Origin: CAXBNB01 sp040222275
Lineage (GTDB): Bacteria; Bacteroidota; Bacteroidia; Cytophagales; Cyclobacteriaceae
NCBI GenBank assembly: GCA_040222275.1
Contig: JAVKDJ010000094.1
Span: 186,001 to 250,000, forward strand
Direction of reading: 5' to 3'
DNA: 64,000 nucleotides
Positions within the stretch are counted from its first letter, which is position 1; each line of letters opens with the position of its first letter. This document shows, piece after piece, positions 43,563 to 51,833 of this stretch. The position numbers and the translations under genes were made by a program. A model generated the notes under the pieces. It did not search any database. It was not told where the DNA came from and saw nothing but the letters and a program-made list of their open reading frames with translations.

Positions 43563-43607
43563 AAAGTGACTAGTTTGTACTTGCATAGTTATGTACAAAG
43601 CCACTTT
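43563..43607. promoter_or_regulatory. Nested inverted repeat in the leader of the DUF1553 gene
   Basis: TTTGTAC (43574-43580) is mirrored by GTACAAA (43593-43599) around 12 bp, and an outer AAAGTG (43563-43568) by CACTTT (43602-43607). It may be a protein-binding site or a hairpin in the mRNA leader. Confidence 0.5.
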
Positions 43608-43623
43608 TATCGTTATTCAAAAA

Positions 43624-43659
43624 TCCCAAAAAAGGGATGCTAATGTCCCAAAAAAGGGG
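43624..43659. promoter_or_regulatory. Two direct repeats at 22-bp spacing, candidate HTCS operator
   Basis: TCCCAAAAAAGGGA (43624-43637) and TCCCAAAAAAGGGG (43646-43659) are two nearly identical, dyad-symmetric units offset by 22 bp, about two helical turns. AraC-type regulators bind paired half-sites about 21 bp apart. The repeats lie between the HTCS stop and its presumed target gene. Confidence 0.5.
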
Positions 43660-43670
43660 AACTGCTCTAT

Positions 43671-46600
43671 TCAGGCCGTTTTCATGCCAAATTTCTTAGG
43701 ACTGGTCCCAAACTGCTCCTGAAAACATTTTCGGAAATACGGCAAATTGTTAAAACCCACGGCAAGGGCTACTTCCTTGACCTGCATATTAGTATTGCTG
43801 AGCAAGTCGGCTGCTTTTTTCAATCGGATGGTCCTTATAAACTCTTTCACCGATTGGCCGGTGGTAGCTTCAATTTTTCTATAAAGCTGTGTTCGGCTCA
43901 TCCCTATTTCCCTGCAAAAAATGTCCACATTAAAATCACTGTTGGCCAATTGGGTTTCTACCACCTCCATAGCTCTGCGTAAAAATTTATCCTGTTCATC
44001 AGGAAAGCTTTCTGGAGCTGGGTTGGTCAAAAACTCCTTCTTAATTTTTTGTCTCAAGAGCTTTTGGGCAAATAGCAGGTTTTCAACCTTTGCCTTCAAT
44101 TCAAATATATTGAAAGGCTTGTTGATATAATCGTTGGCCCCTTTCTGAAGCCCCTCGATTTTATGCTGCCCCGAGGTATGGGCAGTCAGCAATATAATGG
44201 GAATATGGTTGCATTGTTCTTTATTTCTCACCTCTTCGGTGAACCTGATGCCATCCATCACAGGCATGGAAACATCGCTCACGATCAGGTCAGGCACCAA
44301 CTCGGTAGCCAGCTCCAAACCCACTTCACCATTTTCAGCCTCAAGTACTTCATAATTGGAACCAAATTCCTCCTTTAGCATGGCCCGCAGCTGCTCCTCA
44401 TCTTCTACAATAAGAATAGTGGTTTTCCCTTTATCCGACAGGGCGCCCTCTGCATTTACGTTTTCAGGTACCAGTTGAACAACCGTTTTGAGAAGGGGGA
44501 TGCGCACTACAAAAGAAGTGCCCTTTCCTGGCTCACTTTCCACTTCTATAGTCCCGTCCAGGCATTTCACCAACTCGTTGACATAAGCCAACCCGATACC
44601 TGTGCTGGTAGAAATTTTTGTTGGGCTCCCTGTTTGATAAAATCTGTCGAAAATATATGGGAGCTGGTCTTTGGCCATACCTACTCCGGTATCGCTGACT
44701 GACATCTGGATTTTATCATCATCCAGCACTTTAAATTTCAGACGTACCGTGCCACTATCTGTATATTTAAATGAGTTGGACAACAAATTGTATATGATTT
44801 TTTCCAACTTGTCTGAATCAAATTGGGCAGTAAAAGTATTGGGCTCACATTCCACCACAAAGGTTATTTGCTTTTCCTCAGCCAAAGCATTGAAGTGGCG
44901 ACATTTCTGCTGCACAAAAGCCACAATATCAGCCTTGCTCCATTGAGGCTTGTCCATTTTGTTCTCAAGCCGCCTGAAATCCAAAAGCTGGTTGATCATT
45001 TCCTGCAATCTGTTTGCGCTATCCTGGATCGAACCCAACTTTTGTTTGACCTTTTCCCCCAGAGCTTCCATACTCAAAAGTTGCTGCAGGGGAACCATAA
45101 TCAACGTCAAAGGTGTTTTGAACTCATGCGAAATATTCGTAAAAAGCTGAAATTTAAGTTCAGTAAGCGCCTTATCTACAGCCAGTTTGTTTTTCAGTTG
45201 TTGCTGCCGGATAAACCCTTTCACCATAATGGTACAAACAACTAAAAATACAGCTGCATACAGGCAATATGCCCACCAACTGAGCCAGGGCGGTGGCAAA
45301 ACGACTACCTTCAAAGTCTTTGAGGTATCACTCCAGTAGCCATCGTTGTTGGCCGTTTTCAAACTAAACTTGTAGCTGCCTGTTGGCAGGTTGGTAAATG
45401 TAGCACTGTGTTGCCCCGTTGGGTTGCTCCATTCATCCTGATGGCCGGCCAACTGATAAGAAAACCTGTTTTTTTCGGGGGACAAAAAATTGGTAGAGGT
45501 AAATTCAAACCTTATGGAGGATTGAAAATATTGAAGTTCTATGGAGTTTACAAAATTTATATGGTCGGCCAGGTTGACTTTGGACAATCTGTCGAATACC
45601 GAGGTGTTCCCTACTATCAGATCAGTAATAATCGGTTTTGGGATCAGCTGGTTGTCCTGAATAGTTTTAGGGTCGAAAATATTGAACCCATTAAACCCAC
45701 CAAACACCAATAAACCACTAGAGGTTTTCAAACAGGACTTCTGCCGAAAGTCATTGCCCTGTAGGCCATCCGTTTTTTCATAATTGATGGCTTGCGAACT
45801 TCGAGGGTCAAATCTGGTAAGGCCCCTGTTGCTACTCAACCATAAAAAGCCTTCTTCATCTTCGAGTATCCCTTCTATGATGTTGTTGGCCAGCCCGTCA
45901 TTGGTGGTAAAACCTGTCATCTGGCGGGTAGGAATGTGAAACTTCACCAAACCTTGGCCCCTGGTGCCCAACCACAAATTATCCTGGCCATCCTTATGAA
46001 TTGACAATATGGTAGCAAATTTTTCATCGTGATGCTGGTTGGTGTCAAAATAGGTACTGGACCTGTCCTTCGTATCAAAGAGCATCAATTGGTTTCCTGT
46101 TGAGGCCCATATGTCAGTGCCCATTTTCAACATCTCCATGATAGAGCCGTTGTACATCCTGTCGAATTTGCCCTGGGCTTTATCGAAAAGAAACAATCCG
46201 TTCAGGCTGCCCACCCATACTTTACCAAACTCGTCTTCCAATATTTTATAGATATGCTCATTTCCCTGGGGGGCATTTGAATTGTCAGCACCTAATTTGT
46301 ACTTCACCACCTGTTTGCTATCCAAACCTACCCTCAACAGACCACCTTCATACCTCCCAATCCAAAGGTTGCGGGATTTATCCTCCAAAATGCTCAACAC
46401 AGGCCTTTTTTGAAGGCTGAACCGCTCTGAGAATGAATTGATATCAAAATAGGAGGCTGTTCCTGTTTTAGTATTGTATCGATTAATGCCCTCTGTTCTG
46501 GTACCCACCCAAATGTTGCCGTTGCTACCCTGCGCCAAGGATGTGATGTTGTAGTCACTAAAGGTTGCTGGTTTCTTCCACCCGAAATCCTTCTTGTCCT

Positions 46601-47630
46601 GATGATAGTAGTTGATTCCCGCTTCATAATTGCCCAGCCAAACTCCTCCATCATTGTCTTCGGAAATAGCCATGATCGTAGAACTGTTGATCGTATTGGC
46701 ATCTTTTGGAGCATGATTGTATGACTGTATTATCTGGTGTTTGTTTTCGAATACCAGCAATCCTCCATTGTTGGTTCCCACCCATACCTGACCGTTTTTG
46801 AGACTCTTGACTGAGCGAACGTCATTATGTTCGAACCAATCGTTGGTTTTGTCATAATGAACCAGTGGTTCCTTTCGATCCATATCTAAAATGTAAAGCC
46901 CATCGTTAAGCGTTGCGATCCATATATTGCCCCGATCATCTTCTGTCAAAGCACTCACCACAAGATGTTTTCCAACGAATTCCCCGGGCCTTGTAAATTC
47001 ACCATCACGATAAACGAAAACAGATGTATTCGTACCAACCCAAAGTTCACCACTGGCACTTTCCAACATACTGGTAACAAAGGGCAAGTTGTCCTGTCCC
47101 AGAGATATTTTTTCAATATGGTTTTCCTGCGCATTGTTCATGCGGCACAGTCCCTTGTCCGTGCCAATCCACAACCGCCCAACAATATCTACAAGCAAAG
47201 ACCTGATATGATCCGATGGCAAACCGCTGTTGGAAGTAAAATACCTTTGAAAGGTATTGGTCCGTAGATCATAAAAATTGAGGCCGCTTAAGGTGCCTAT
47301 CCAAATGCCACCATCACCTTTGGCCAGTGTATTTACAATATTGTGGCTCATTCCGGAGGGTGAATTGATGTTGTTCCTGAAATTTTGAAATTGATACCCA
47401 TCATATCGGCTCAAGCCGTCGTAGGTACCAAACCACATCATCCCCAACTCATCCTGAAGGATTGCCAAAACCGAGTTGTGGTTGAGGCCATCATCCACGG
47501 AAAGGGAGGCAAACTTGTCAGAGCAAAAAACCATCCCGATACCTGAGCATTGCAAAATACACAGAAGTCCCAGGGTTCTGGAAATAAATTTTATGAGCCG
47601 GTTATTTACCAAATTAAACTTGTACATCAA
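43671..47630 (-). CDS. Hybrid two-component system sensor/regulator (HTCS)
   Basis: 1319 residues. After a signal peptide, about 14 two-component-regulator propeller repeats (DELGMMWFGTYDGLSRYDGY, GGVWLGNYEAGINYYH and others) fill roughly 40-650, followed by a Y_Y_Y Ig-like domain (about 690-770) and one membrane segment (WWAYCLYAAVFLVVCTIMV, about 780). Then come HisKA (NISHEFKTPLTLI, His about 834), HATPase (DTGVGMAKDQLPYIFDRFYQ, GIGLAYVNELV), a receiver domain (TTILIVEDEEQL, Asp in LIVSDVSMPVMDG, about 1117) and an AraC-type helix-turn-helix at the C-terminus (GMSRTQLYRKIEATTGQSVK, LAVGFNNLPYFRKCFQEQFG). HTCS proteins sense a degradation product in the periplasm and activate adjacent genes. 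No SusC/SusD lies beside this one; its likely targets are the DUF1553, DUF1501 and propeller genes. Confidence 0.95.
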   Translation of the reverse strand: MMYKFNLVNNRLIKFISRTLGLLCILQCSGIGMVFCSDKFASLSVDDGLNHNSVLAILQDELGMMWFGTYDGLSRYDGYQFQNFRNNINSPSGMSHNIVNTLAKGDGGIWIGTLSGLNFYDLRTNTFQRYFTSNSGLPSDHIRSLLVDIVGRLWIGTDKGLCRMNNAQENHIEKISLGQDNLPFVTSMLESASGELWVGTNTSVFVYRDGEFTRPGEFVGKHLVVSALTEDDRGNIWIATLNDGLYILDMDRKEPLVHYDKTNDWFEHNDVRSVKSLKNGQVWVGTNNGGLLVFENKHQIIQSYNHAPKDANTINSSTIMAISEDNDGGVWLGNYEAGINYYHQDKKDFGWKKPATFSDYNITSLAQGSNGNIWVGTRTEGINRYNTKTGTASYFDINSFSERFSLQKRPVLSILEDKSRNLWIGRYEGGLLRVGLDSKQVVKYKLGADNSNAPQGNEHIYKILEDEFGKVWVGSLNGLFLFDKAQGKFDRMYNGSIMEMLKMGTDIWASTGNQLMLFDTKDRSSTYFDTNQHHDEKFATILSIHKDGQDNLWLGTRGQGLVKFHIPTRQMTGFTTNDGLANNIIEGILEDEEGFLWLSSNRGLTRFDPRSSQAINYEKTDGLQGNDFRQKSCLKTSSGLLVFGGFNGFNIFDPKTIQDNQLIPKPIITDLIVGNTSVFDRLSKVNLADHINFVNSIELQYFQSSIRFEFTSTNFLSPEKNRFSYQLAGHQDEWSNPTGQHSATFTNLPTGSYKFSLKTANNDGYWSDTSKTLKVVVLPPPWLSWWAYCLYAAVFLVVCTIMVKGFIRQQQLKNKLAVDKALTELKFQLFTNISHEFKTPLTLIMVPLQQLLSMEALGEKVKQKLGSIQDSANRLQEMINQLLDFRRLENKMDKPQWSKADIVAFVQQKCRHFNALAEEKQITFVVECEPNTFTAQFDSDKLEKIIYNLLSNSFKYTDSGTVRLKFKVLDDDKIQMSVSDTGVGMAKDQLPYIFDRFYQTGSPTKISTSTGIGLAYVNELVKCLDGTIEVESEPGKGTSFVVRIPLLKTVVQLVPENVNAEGALSDKGKTTILIVEDEEQLRAMLKEEFGSNYEVLEAENGEVGLELATELVPDLIVSDVSMPVMDGIRFTEEVRNKEQCNHIPIILLTAHTSGQHKIEGLQKGANDYINKPFNIFELKAKVENLLFAQKLLRQKIKKEFLTNPAPESFPDEQDKFLRRAMEVVETQLANSDFNVDIFCREIGMSRTQLYRKIEATTGQSVKEFIRTIRLKKAADLLSNTNMQVKEVALAVGFNNLPYFRKCFQEQFGTSPKKFGMKTA

Positions 47631-47707
47631 ATAGAAACTGCCTCCGTCCTTTTTCTCTTTTGTTGGACAATGAGATCGGGAGTATGATCGAATACAAGCA
47701 ATATTAG

Positions 47708-47733
47708 CGAAAAAATCCTTCGTTTCATGTCAG
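47708..47733. repeat. 26-bp direct repeat, copy 1 (CGAAAAAATCCTTCG-type)
   Basis: CGAAAAAATCCTTCGT followed by TTCATGTCAG; matched at 48072-48097 with 24 of 26 identical bases. Confidence 0.7.
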
Positions 47734-47749
47734 CGTCTTGACCTGCCGT

Positions 47750-47775
47750 ATTAAACCGAAAGACTGCCGCGCTAC
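47750..47775. repeat. Dispersed intergenic repeat, copy 2
   Basis: Same 26-bp element as at 11806-11831 with one difference (C in place of A), lying 36 kb away in another intergenic gap. Confidence 0.6.
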
Positions 47776-47986
47776 ACCTGGCTGCCGTGTGAGGTAGGCT
47801 ACCAATTACGTGCTTTAGTAGAGTATTGATTATAAGCGGTTTAACATCTTCATATTCACATTAGATTAAGCTAAAGTCCGAAGCAACAAGCCGCCTTGGT
47901 CTGCCATGTCTGACGACAAGCAGATGTCCTCACAGACCGACACAATGTGGTTTGTGAGAACATAAACCACGGCGGGGAAGCAAGAG

Positions 47987-48038
47987 ATTCCCGATAAATA
48001 TTGATCTTTTTGAAAGTTAGATCAATATTTTCGGGAAT
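47987..48038. repeat. Long inverted repeat (hairpin) in intergenic DNA
   Basis: ATTCCCGATAAATATTGATC (47987-48006) pairs with GATCAATATTTTCGGGAAT (48020-48038) with one bulge around a 13-nt loop. No T-tract follows on either strand. Confidence 0.65.
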
Positions 48039-48071
48039 GACGGGGTATACTAACCGAATTCCGGTTATTAA

Positions 48072-48097
48072 CGAAAAAATCCTTCGTCTCATGCCAG
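48072..48097. repeat. 26-bp direct repeat, copy 2
   Basis: Second copy of the 47708-47733 repeat, differing at two pyrimidine positions (T to C). Confidence 0.7.
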
Positions 48098-48218
48098 TAT
48101 ATTTCTCACATCATTGCAATTTGTGCGTTTTAGAGAACCAAAATGTTGTGGCTCTTGATGGACTGTCCCAACCGAGTGCGGGAAGGGTTTTAATGGTTTT
48201 CATCGCGCTAAAGTTTAC

Positions 48219-49349
48219 CTACTTTTCAACCGACACATAGGGCAACAATTTGTCAAAGATTTGAGAGTTTTCATAAACGCCTGTAAACTGTGCACTGCCC
48301 GGCCCATGTGCAAATACCGGGATCAAGGTGGCTGAATGCCCGCCTGTAGAAAATGACGGAGTAATTTTATTGTAGTTGCTGCGGGTTTTGCCGTTTTCAT
48401 CGGTTTCTTTGGTAGAGGCCAGGGTCAAACCGCCTGTCTCATGATCGGCTGTCACCACTACCAGCGTGTTTCCATGTTTTTCAGCATAGTCCAGGGCTAC
48501 ACCAAGCGTTTTGTCAAAATCCAACAATTCCCCTATCAGGTATTCTCCATTGTTTTGGTGTCCACCCCAATCGATCTGTGAGCCTTCTACCATCAGGAAA
48601 AAACCTTCTTCGGTTCCTGAAAGGTAATCCAACGCCTGGGTGGTGGATTTCGGCAGGAAGTCGCCCCTTCCCTTGATCAAGGGTGGCATTCCATCCCTGG
48701 CCAATAGGTAACCGTATTTCTTTGTTTTGTCCAAGGAGGGTTTGTCCAGGCCACTGCCAACAGTGTCCATCACAAAACCTTTGGCCTCCAGCTTTTCCAG
48801 ATAGTTGACTCCATCCTTTCTATCGGCAAAAAATTTCAAACCTCCTCCTGCAAAGTAATCCACTCCGGATTCGGGCATCCAGGCGGCTATTTCGTCCTGC
48901 ATCCCCCTTGATTTCTCATGTGCGAAAAATGATGCCGGTGTGGCATGGGTAATGGAAGAGGTAGCGATCAGGCCTGTTTTCATTCCTTTTTTTGTAGCTA
49001 TTTCCACCAGCGTTTCCACGTGCACCGTATCGCTATCTACCCCAATGGCACCATTGTAGGTTTTCACCCCTGCGGAAAAAGCTGTTGCCCCGGCAGCAGA
49101 ATCAGTGATTTTGTGTGACGAAGAGGAAGTATTGATCAATCCAACAGTCTCAAACCGCTGAAAATTTGGGGTTTTGTCTTGAAAATAAAATGCCGTGGAT
49201 ACCTGTGAAAGACCCATACCATCCCCGATAAGCAGGATGATGTTGGTGGGTTTTGGTTTTTCTAAAGGTACATCCGATACTTGATTGGAACAGCCTGATG
49301 ATAAGATGACAGACAACAGAGTGAAAACAGAAGTAAAAAGCCTATTCAT
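48219..49349 (-). CDS. Alkaline phosphatase (PhoA-type superfamily), lipoprotein
   Basis: 376 residues. The lipobox is LSSGC. Family residues are in place: metal ligand Asp in LLIGDGMGLSQVSTAF (about 40), nucleophile Ser in DSAAGATAFSAGVKTYNGA (about 83), SQIDWGGHQNNG (about 257), TADHETGG (about 305) and GGHSATLIPVFAHGP (about 345), so the two-metal active site looks intact. The enzyme removes phosphate from phosphomonoesters at the cell surface or in the periplasm. It is the last gene of the sigma/FecR/SusC/SusD/GDPD/MBL locus and lies 18 bp after the MBL gene, so it is co-transcribed. It would process the phosphomonoesters that the upstream phosphodiesterase releases. Confidence 0.93.
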   Translation of the reverse strand: MNRLFTSVFTLLSVILSSGCSNQVSDVPLEKPKPTNIILLIGDGMGLSQVSTAFYFQDKTPNFQRFETVGLINTSSSSHKITDSAAGATAFSAGVKTYNGAIGVDSDTVHVETLVEIATKKGMKTGLIATSSITHATPASFFAHEKSRGMQDEIAAWMPESGVDYFAGGGLKFFADRKDGVNYLEKLEAKGFVMDTVGSGLDKPSLDKTKKYGYLLARDGMPPLIKGRGDFLPKSTTQALDYLSGTEEGFFLMVEGSQIDWGGHQNNGEYLIGELLDFDKTLGVALDYAEKHGNTLVVVTADHETGGLTLASTKETDENGKTRSNYNKITPSFSTGGHSATLIPVFAHGPGSAQFTGVYENSQIFDKLLPYVSVEK

Positions 49350-49367
49350 GCTAGTAGTTTGTGTGTT

Positions 49368-50663
49368 TTAGTTTGAAACGTAGGGGCCAAATTTACTTTT
49401 TAATTTCAGGAATGAAACATTATCATCCAAAACATAAACGTAATAATCCCCACCAGGAGTCACCCGGATAACAATATGCCCTTCCATACTTTTATAGGCC
49501 CTATTGAACCACGACCCAAAGGTGACTTTTGTCTCTTCGTGAATATTGGTGGCAAAAATATCCCGCTCTCCAGAGTACAAAGACTTTGAAGCCAACCGCT
49601 CATACACTTCCTGTCCCGGATGGTCCGAGCACCATGATTGCTGCACCACTACCCTGGGGGATAGCTCCTTTACAAAATTCTCGTTGGTGGCATCCCGGTT
49701 GCCATGATGGTTTAAGGTGGTAACTTCAACCTGACCTACTGCTTTGGCAACTGGTGTTTCCACATCAAACCAGTCCGGTTTGCCATACCCTTTCAACCCT
49801 GTCATATCACCTCCCGTGAAGTAGTCGAACTTGCCATAAGACACTTTTATGGCAAGGCTCAATGGATTTTCATTGAATTTGCCGTTTTCTCCGATTAGCG
49901 ATTCTTTGTTCATGTATTCGAAAGTTTGCTGACCCTCCCCACTCCATATCGTGCCATTACATTTTACATTTTGTACCCGAAACGAGGGGTACAACTTCGG
50001 CTCATTCGTAAGGACAATCTGATCGTTTCTTCCTGACTTGAGTGATTCGCACGTGAGGCTGCCATTCTTTGAATGGTGCCCGATGAAGTCCAGGTAGTTG
50101 AGAAAGGTCTGGTCTCTTTCGTAGTATTCTTTCAAGTTAACAGGGTAATTGTAGTTTGGGCCACTTCGATCAATCAGGGTTTTGATTGGAATGATATCCC
50201 CTACCTCCGTCAGGCCGGTGAGCCTGTAATTTCCTTTGCCGGATATGGGGCTTTCCTTATGTACATTCCCATAATGGTCCGAATGAAAATGGGATACAAG
50301 TGCATAATCAATTTTGGGTTCAGCCCCTTTTGGCAGCACTTGTTTGATATAGTGAACAATCCATTGGCCAGCCGTCAGGCTATCAGATGGATGAAGGTCT
50401 GTTGCCTTCATTGGCGCATACTTTTCGTTGAAACCGGCAACATCCATATCTCCTGCATCAAACAACATGGTGGTGCCATCAGGAAATATAAAGAAGGCAG
50501 CATCACCTCCTCCGGTATTGATGTGATGAATGTCAAGGTAGCCTTCTTGCCAAGGATCAAATTTCAGTAAGGTATCATTATCTTGTTGAAGGTCCTGCGA
50601 TCTGCAAGCACAATAGACCATCATCAGCGATAGCAGTACTACCACCTTATTTTTTGTTATCAT
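49368..50663 (-). CDS. MBL-fold metallo-hydrolase (ComEC/Rec2-like), exported lipoprotein
   Basis: 431 residues. The lipobox is MVYCAC. The metallo-beta-lactamase fold is shown by TMLFDAGD, VSHFHSDHYGNVH (HxHxDH), later GGDMTGLKGYG and TTLNHHGNRDATNENF. The layout resembles the ComEC-type beta-lactamase domain, which includes phosphodiesterases and nucleases. It lies 41 bp upstream of the GDPD stop-to-start side and 18 bp before phosphatase, so it belongs to the organophosphate locus. A phosphodiester substrate, perhaps nucleic acid or a teichoic-like polymer, is plausible but unproven. Confidence 0.85.
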   Translation of the reverse strand: MITKNKVVVLLSLMMVYCACRSQDLQQDNDTLLKFDPWQEGYLDIHHINTGGGDAAFFIFPDGTTMLFDAGDMDVAGFNEKYAPMKATDLHPSDSLTAGQWIVHYIKQVLPKGAEPKIDYALVSHFHSDHYGNVHKESPISGKGNYRLTGLTEVGDIIPIKTLIDRSGPNYNYPVNLKEYYERDQTFLNYLDFIGHHSKNGSLTCESLKSGRNDQIVLTNEPKLYPSFRVQNVKCNGTIWSGEGQQTFEYMNKESLIGENGKFNENPLSLAIKVSYGKFDYFTGGDMTGLKGYGKPDWFDVETPVAKAVGQVEVTTLNHHGNRDATNENFVKELSPRVVVQQSWCSDHPGQEVYERLASKSLYSGERDIFATNIHEETKVTFGSWFNRAYKSMEGHIVIRVTPGGDYYVYVLDDNVSFLKLKSKFGPYVSN

Positions 50664-50704
50664 GGTTTAAATATTATTTGTAGAAATGGTTGAGCCAACC
50701 TCGG

Positions 50705-51679
50705 TCAATCATGCAACCCCTGTTTTCTGAGGTATTCAAGCAGCTTATGAGGTCGGTCCGTTTGGATCATAGTGGCTCCCCTGTTGATGATCCAGTCATA
50801 GCTGCCTGGCAGGTCGTAAACGGCCCTGTCGTCATCATGTCCTCCGTTTAGGCTCGGCCACAAAGAATTTATCCATGCCCTTGAACCCTTTTCTTTCATT
50901 TTATCCAAATCGTTCAAAACCCTTGAGGTATCGGAGGGAAAAACCAGCTCCATAGCAACAGGCTTCATGTTGGAATGATAATCATCTATTATCTGCTGGA
51001 TTTTAGGATTGTTCAACCTAAGGATTGGCATAAAAAGTACCATGTCAAGGTATTGACCTAAATCATTTTGCACTTGCGCTACGGGCTTGTCCCCTTTTAT
51101 GATGATATGGTCAATGGTTTCGGTTTTTTCGAGGATTTCAAATGCCTCTTCAAACAGGTCGTAGCATTTGTCCAGGTTGACCATCACCTTTCCTTTTGCA
51201 GCCAACATGGCTTCTTCCAGGGTAGGTATCCTGTGTTCAGTTGGCCTGCCAATTCCATTTACCAGATAGAGTGTCCTGAGCGAATCCAGTGTCCAATCGG
51301 AAACCAATCCGCTACCATTAGTGGTTCGGTCAATAGTCTCGTCATGAATGACCACAAGTTGTCCATCTTTGGTTCTGCGAACATCTATTTCAACCATATC
51401 CACCCCCATTTCTATGCAATTCTTAATGGCTTGCACGGAATTCTCAGGCGCATGCCGCCAATCTCCCCTGTGTGCTACTACCAGCACTCGTTTTCCCTGG
51501 CCGTCAAACAGCTCTTTTCTTATGGTTTCAACTCTTGTCTCATTTGATATTTCTGCAACAGATGCGCTTTCAGGCGATTGGCTTTGACTTCTATTCTGCT
51601 CACAATTCATTAGAATTGTGAAGCATATCATTGAAATTATGAGGAAGAAAATTTTTACAGATGTAGTCTTTTGATCCAT
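50705..51679 (-). CDS. Glycerophosphodiester phosphodiesterase family lipoprotein
   Basis: About 324 residues from the ATG at 51679 (MDQKTTSVKIFFLIISM); the frame extends to 51730. A lipobox-like ILMNC follows the hydrophobic segment. GDPD motifs are clear: HRGDWRHAPENS (catalytic His and Arg), MVEIDVRRTKDGQLVVIHDE (Glu, Asp, second His), then late MELVFPSD and a C-terminal DWIINRGATMIQTDRP. The enzyme cleaves glycerophosphodiesters to glycerol-3-phosphate and an alcohol. It follows susD3 after a terminator and is followed by the MBL hydrolase and alkaline phosphatase, so the group could strip phosphate from phospholipid head groups or related diesters outside the cell. Confidence 0.93.
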   Translation of the reverse strand: MDQKTTSVKIFFLIISMICFTILMNCEQNRSQSQSPESASVAEISNETRVETIRKELFDGQGKRVLVVAHRGDWRHAPENSVQAIKNCIEMGVDMVEIDVRRTKDGQLVVIHDETIDRTTNGSGLVSDWTLDSLRTLYLVNGIGRPTEHRIPTLEEAMLAAKGKVMVNLDKCYDLFEEAFEILEKTETIDHIIIKGDKPVAQVQNDLGQYLDMVLFMPILRLNNPKIQQIIDDYHSNMKPVAMELVFPSDTSRVLNDLDKMKEKGSRAWINSLWPSLNGGHDDDRAVYDLPGSYDWIINRGATMIQTDRPHKLLEYLRKQGLHD

Positions 51680-51771
51680 TGTATTTAAATGTGATGGTGT
51701 AAAAGGAAGGTTTTTAGGCATTGTAGGCAAGCATCACCAAATCCATTGACCCACGGACAAATTTTATGCGT

Positions 51772-51796
51772 AAAAGAAAAGGCAGAAGACCCTGCC
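51772..51796 (-). terminator. Intrinsic terminator after susD3
   Basis: On the minus strand GGCAG-GGTCTT-CTGCC is followed by TTTTCTTTT. It lies between susD3 and the GDPD gene and probably lowers expression of the downstream enzymes. Confidence 0.68.
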
Positions 51797-51833
51797 CCTT
51801 CTTTTCACGGTTTAAAATTCTATATCCTAATTT

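Larger units (their letters stand above)
47631..48218. other. Intergenic region with dispersed repeats and hairpins
   Basis: 588 bp without a credible gene between HTCS and alkaline phosphatase, both on the minus strand. It holds a copy of the 26-bp repeat shared with 11806-11831, two copies of another 26-bp repeat (47708-47733 and 48072-48097), a long hairpin at 47987-48038 and a small dyad TAACCG-AATTC-CGGTTA at about 48051-48067. Confidence 0.6.

Noticed and set aside
47987..48038. Intrinsic terminator of alkaline phosphatase or HTCS
   Set aside because: No T-tract on either strand, and the hairpin is upstream of phosphatase and far from the HTCS stop.
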